Assembly: GCA_026001245.1 (NCBI GenBank)
Contig: BNZR01000003.1
Span: forward strand, 1 to 49,050
Reading direction: 5' to 3'
Origin: Clostridia bacterium
GTDB taxonomy: Bacteria > Bacillota_A > Clostridia > Oscillospirales > UBA929
Length of the DNA: 49,050 bases
The notes beneath the pieces were generated by a model. The model was not told where the DNA came from and did not search any database. It saw nothing but the letters and a program-made list of their open reading frames with translations. Of the stretch, positions 48,461-49,050 are shown in pieces; positions within the stretch are counted from its first letter, which is position 1, and every line of letters begins with the position of its first letter. The position numbers and the translations under genes were made by a program.

Positions 48461-49050
48461 CTAACTGACCCCGAATAGCCGTTCAATCTCTCCGTGAAGC
48501 TGTTCAGGGGTGTTGTTCTTCACGTGTGCGTAAATTTTTAGCGTCATGGTAACATCTTCATGCCCGGCTAGGTATTGAATCTTTTTGATGTCCATGCCTG
48601 ACGTGCAAAGCTCGGTTATATAGGTGTGTCGCAGTAAGTGCGGGTGTACATGGTTTAATTCGGATTTGCTGACGGTGTTCCACATTTTGCGAAAGCTTGA
48701 TATTGTCGCAAAGTTGCCGTTTCGTTGATGTACCACAAATTTGCTTGGTGTTGCGGTTCTTTGACGTTCCAGTAATTGGGCTAGTTTTGACGGTATCGGG
48801 ATTGACCTGTATGCGGCTTTGCTTTTTAGCTTGTCTGTTAGTTGGTCTTTGCCGTCTTCCCCAATTGTCACGACATGGCGAACGTCTATAAACGGTGTTG
48901 CGCTGTCGGTGTGAACGTCTTGCCACATCAGGCCTAGAGCTTCTTCGCGGCGTAGTCCTGCGAATAGGCATAGGTTCGTGAATGTCTCTACACGCTCTCC
49001 CGCAACGATTTCTAGTAGTCTTGTCTGTTCGGCTTTGCTTAGCGGTTTCT
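48461..49050 (-). CDS. int: Tyrosine recombinase (integrase), N-terminus outside window
   Basis: The frame is open to the window end, so the 196 residues seen are the C-terminal catalytic part and the true start lies beyond 49050; an ATG at 48928 is internal. All catalytic residues are present: Arg in FAGLRREEALGL, Lys in KSKAAYRSIPIP, HxxR in HPHLLRHTYITEL, the second His in LAGHEDVTMTLKIY and the nucleophile Tyr in LKIYAHV. It belongs to the Tn916/phage integrase group. It points at the tRNA-Arg fragment 70 bases downstream. A tiny frame (MNETTKRLAMQ, ATG after AGGAGGTC) follows the stop. Confidence 0.93.
   Translation of the reverse strand, partial: KPLSKAEQTRLLEIVAGERVETFTNLCLFAGLRREEALGLMWQDVHTDSATPFIDVRHVVTIGEDGKDQLTDKLKSKAAYRSIPIPSKLAQLLERQRTATPSKFVVHQRNGNFATISSFRKMWNTVSKSELNHVHPHLLRHTYITELCTSGMDIKKIQYLAGHEDVTMTLKIYAHVKNNTPEQLHGEIERLFGVS

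Overview
The window looks like a chromosomal contig from a flagellated, GC-rich member of the Firmicutes (Clostridia, probably near the Oscillospirales/Ruminococcaceae). The evidence is the gene content: SepF and DivIVA cell-division genes, LL-diaminopimelate aminotransferase, GatCAB amidotransferase, a miaB-mutS-mutL-miaA-hfq run, a flagellin with a sigma-D-type promoter, and consensus sigma-A promoters (TTGACA-N17-TATAAT) with purine-rich ribosome binding sites. The species assignment is inference.

Layout. 1-250: contig edge; the first 101 bases are an exact inverted copy of part of the cyclase gene at 1372, joined to a broken gene end. 258-4109: superoxide dismutase, a membrane protein with a diguanylate cyclase, flagellin, and a small protein. 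4191-6542 (minus): hom-lysC, divergent from 6648-11370 (plus): gatCAB-aspS. 11390-15893: accessory segment with two orphan genes, a 60-bp direct repeat bracketing an HTH gene, a structured GC-rich region and an HNH endonuclease, then a peptidoglycan-binding SpoIID-like protein. 15896-17485: pyrG (minus), divergent from a VapBC-type pair. 18300-31986: a long plus-strand housekeeping run, nadE-dapL-glgB-miaB-mutS-mutL-miaA, then hfq-HlyD-like-yggS-sepF-divIVA, closed by a terminator. 31986-37802 (minus): an HTH-pentapeptide regulator and five exported proteins, four of them lipoproteins. 38034-39329: uracil permease. 39331-40017: 690 bases without a conventional gene that hold two tandem, related, minus-strand modules (promoter with operator palindrome, micro-ORF, hairpin, shared terminator). 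40025-43509 (minus): nucleotidase, kinase-like protein, and a metallo-beta-lactamase gene followed by DinJ-YafQ and MntA-HepT toxin-antitoxin pairs. 43658-48241: a secreted protein of about 1,527 residues with RCC1 and Ig-like (BIG2) repeats. 48346-49050: the 3' half of a tRNA-Arg(CCU) gene and a tyrosine recombinase running off the window, which is the edge of an integrated element.

How it fits together. LysC, Hom and DapL belong to aspartate-family and diaminopimelate synthesis. GatCAB beside AspS suggests indirect Asn-tRNA formation. MutSL repair mismatches, MiaA and MiaB modify tRNA, and SepF and DivIVA act in division. The cyclase next to flagellin, and a second sigma-D-like promoter before the giant RCC1/BIG2 protein, hint at a shared motility or surface programme.

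Most notable signals: (i) the twin micro-ORF modules at 39331-40017, resembling an undescribed type I toxin or small-RNA family; (ii) the HNH and structured-RNA segment between 60-bp direct repeats; (iii) heptanucleotide repeats that have entered the coding regions of miaB and hom; (iv) the tRNA-Arg attachment site; (v) a probable AUU start codon for hom.
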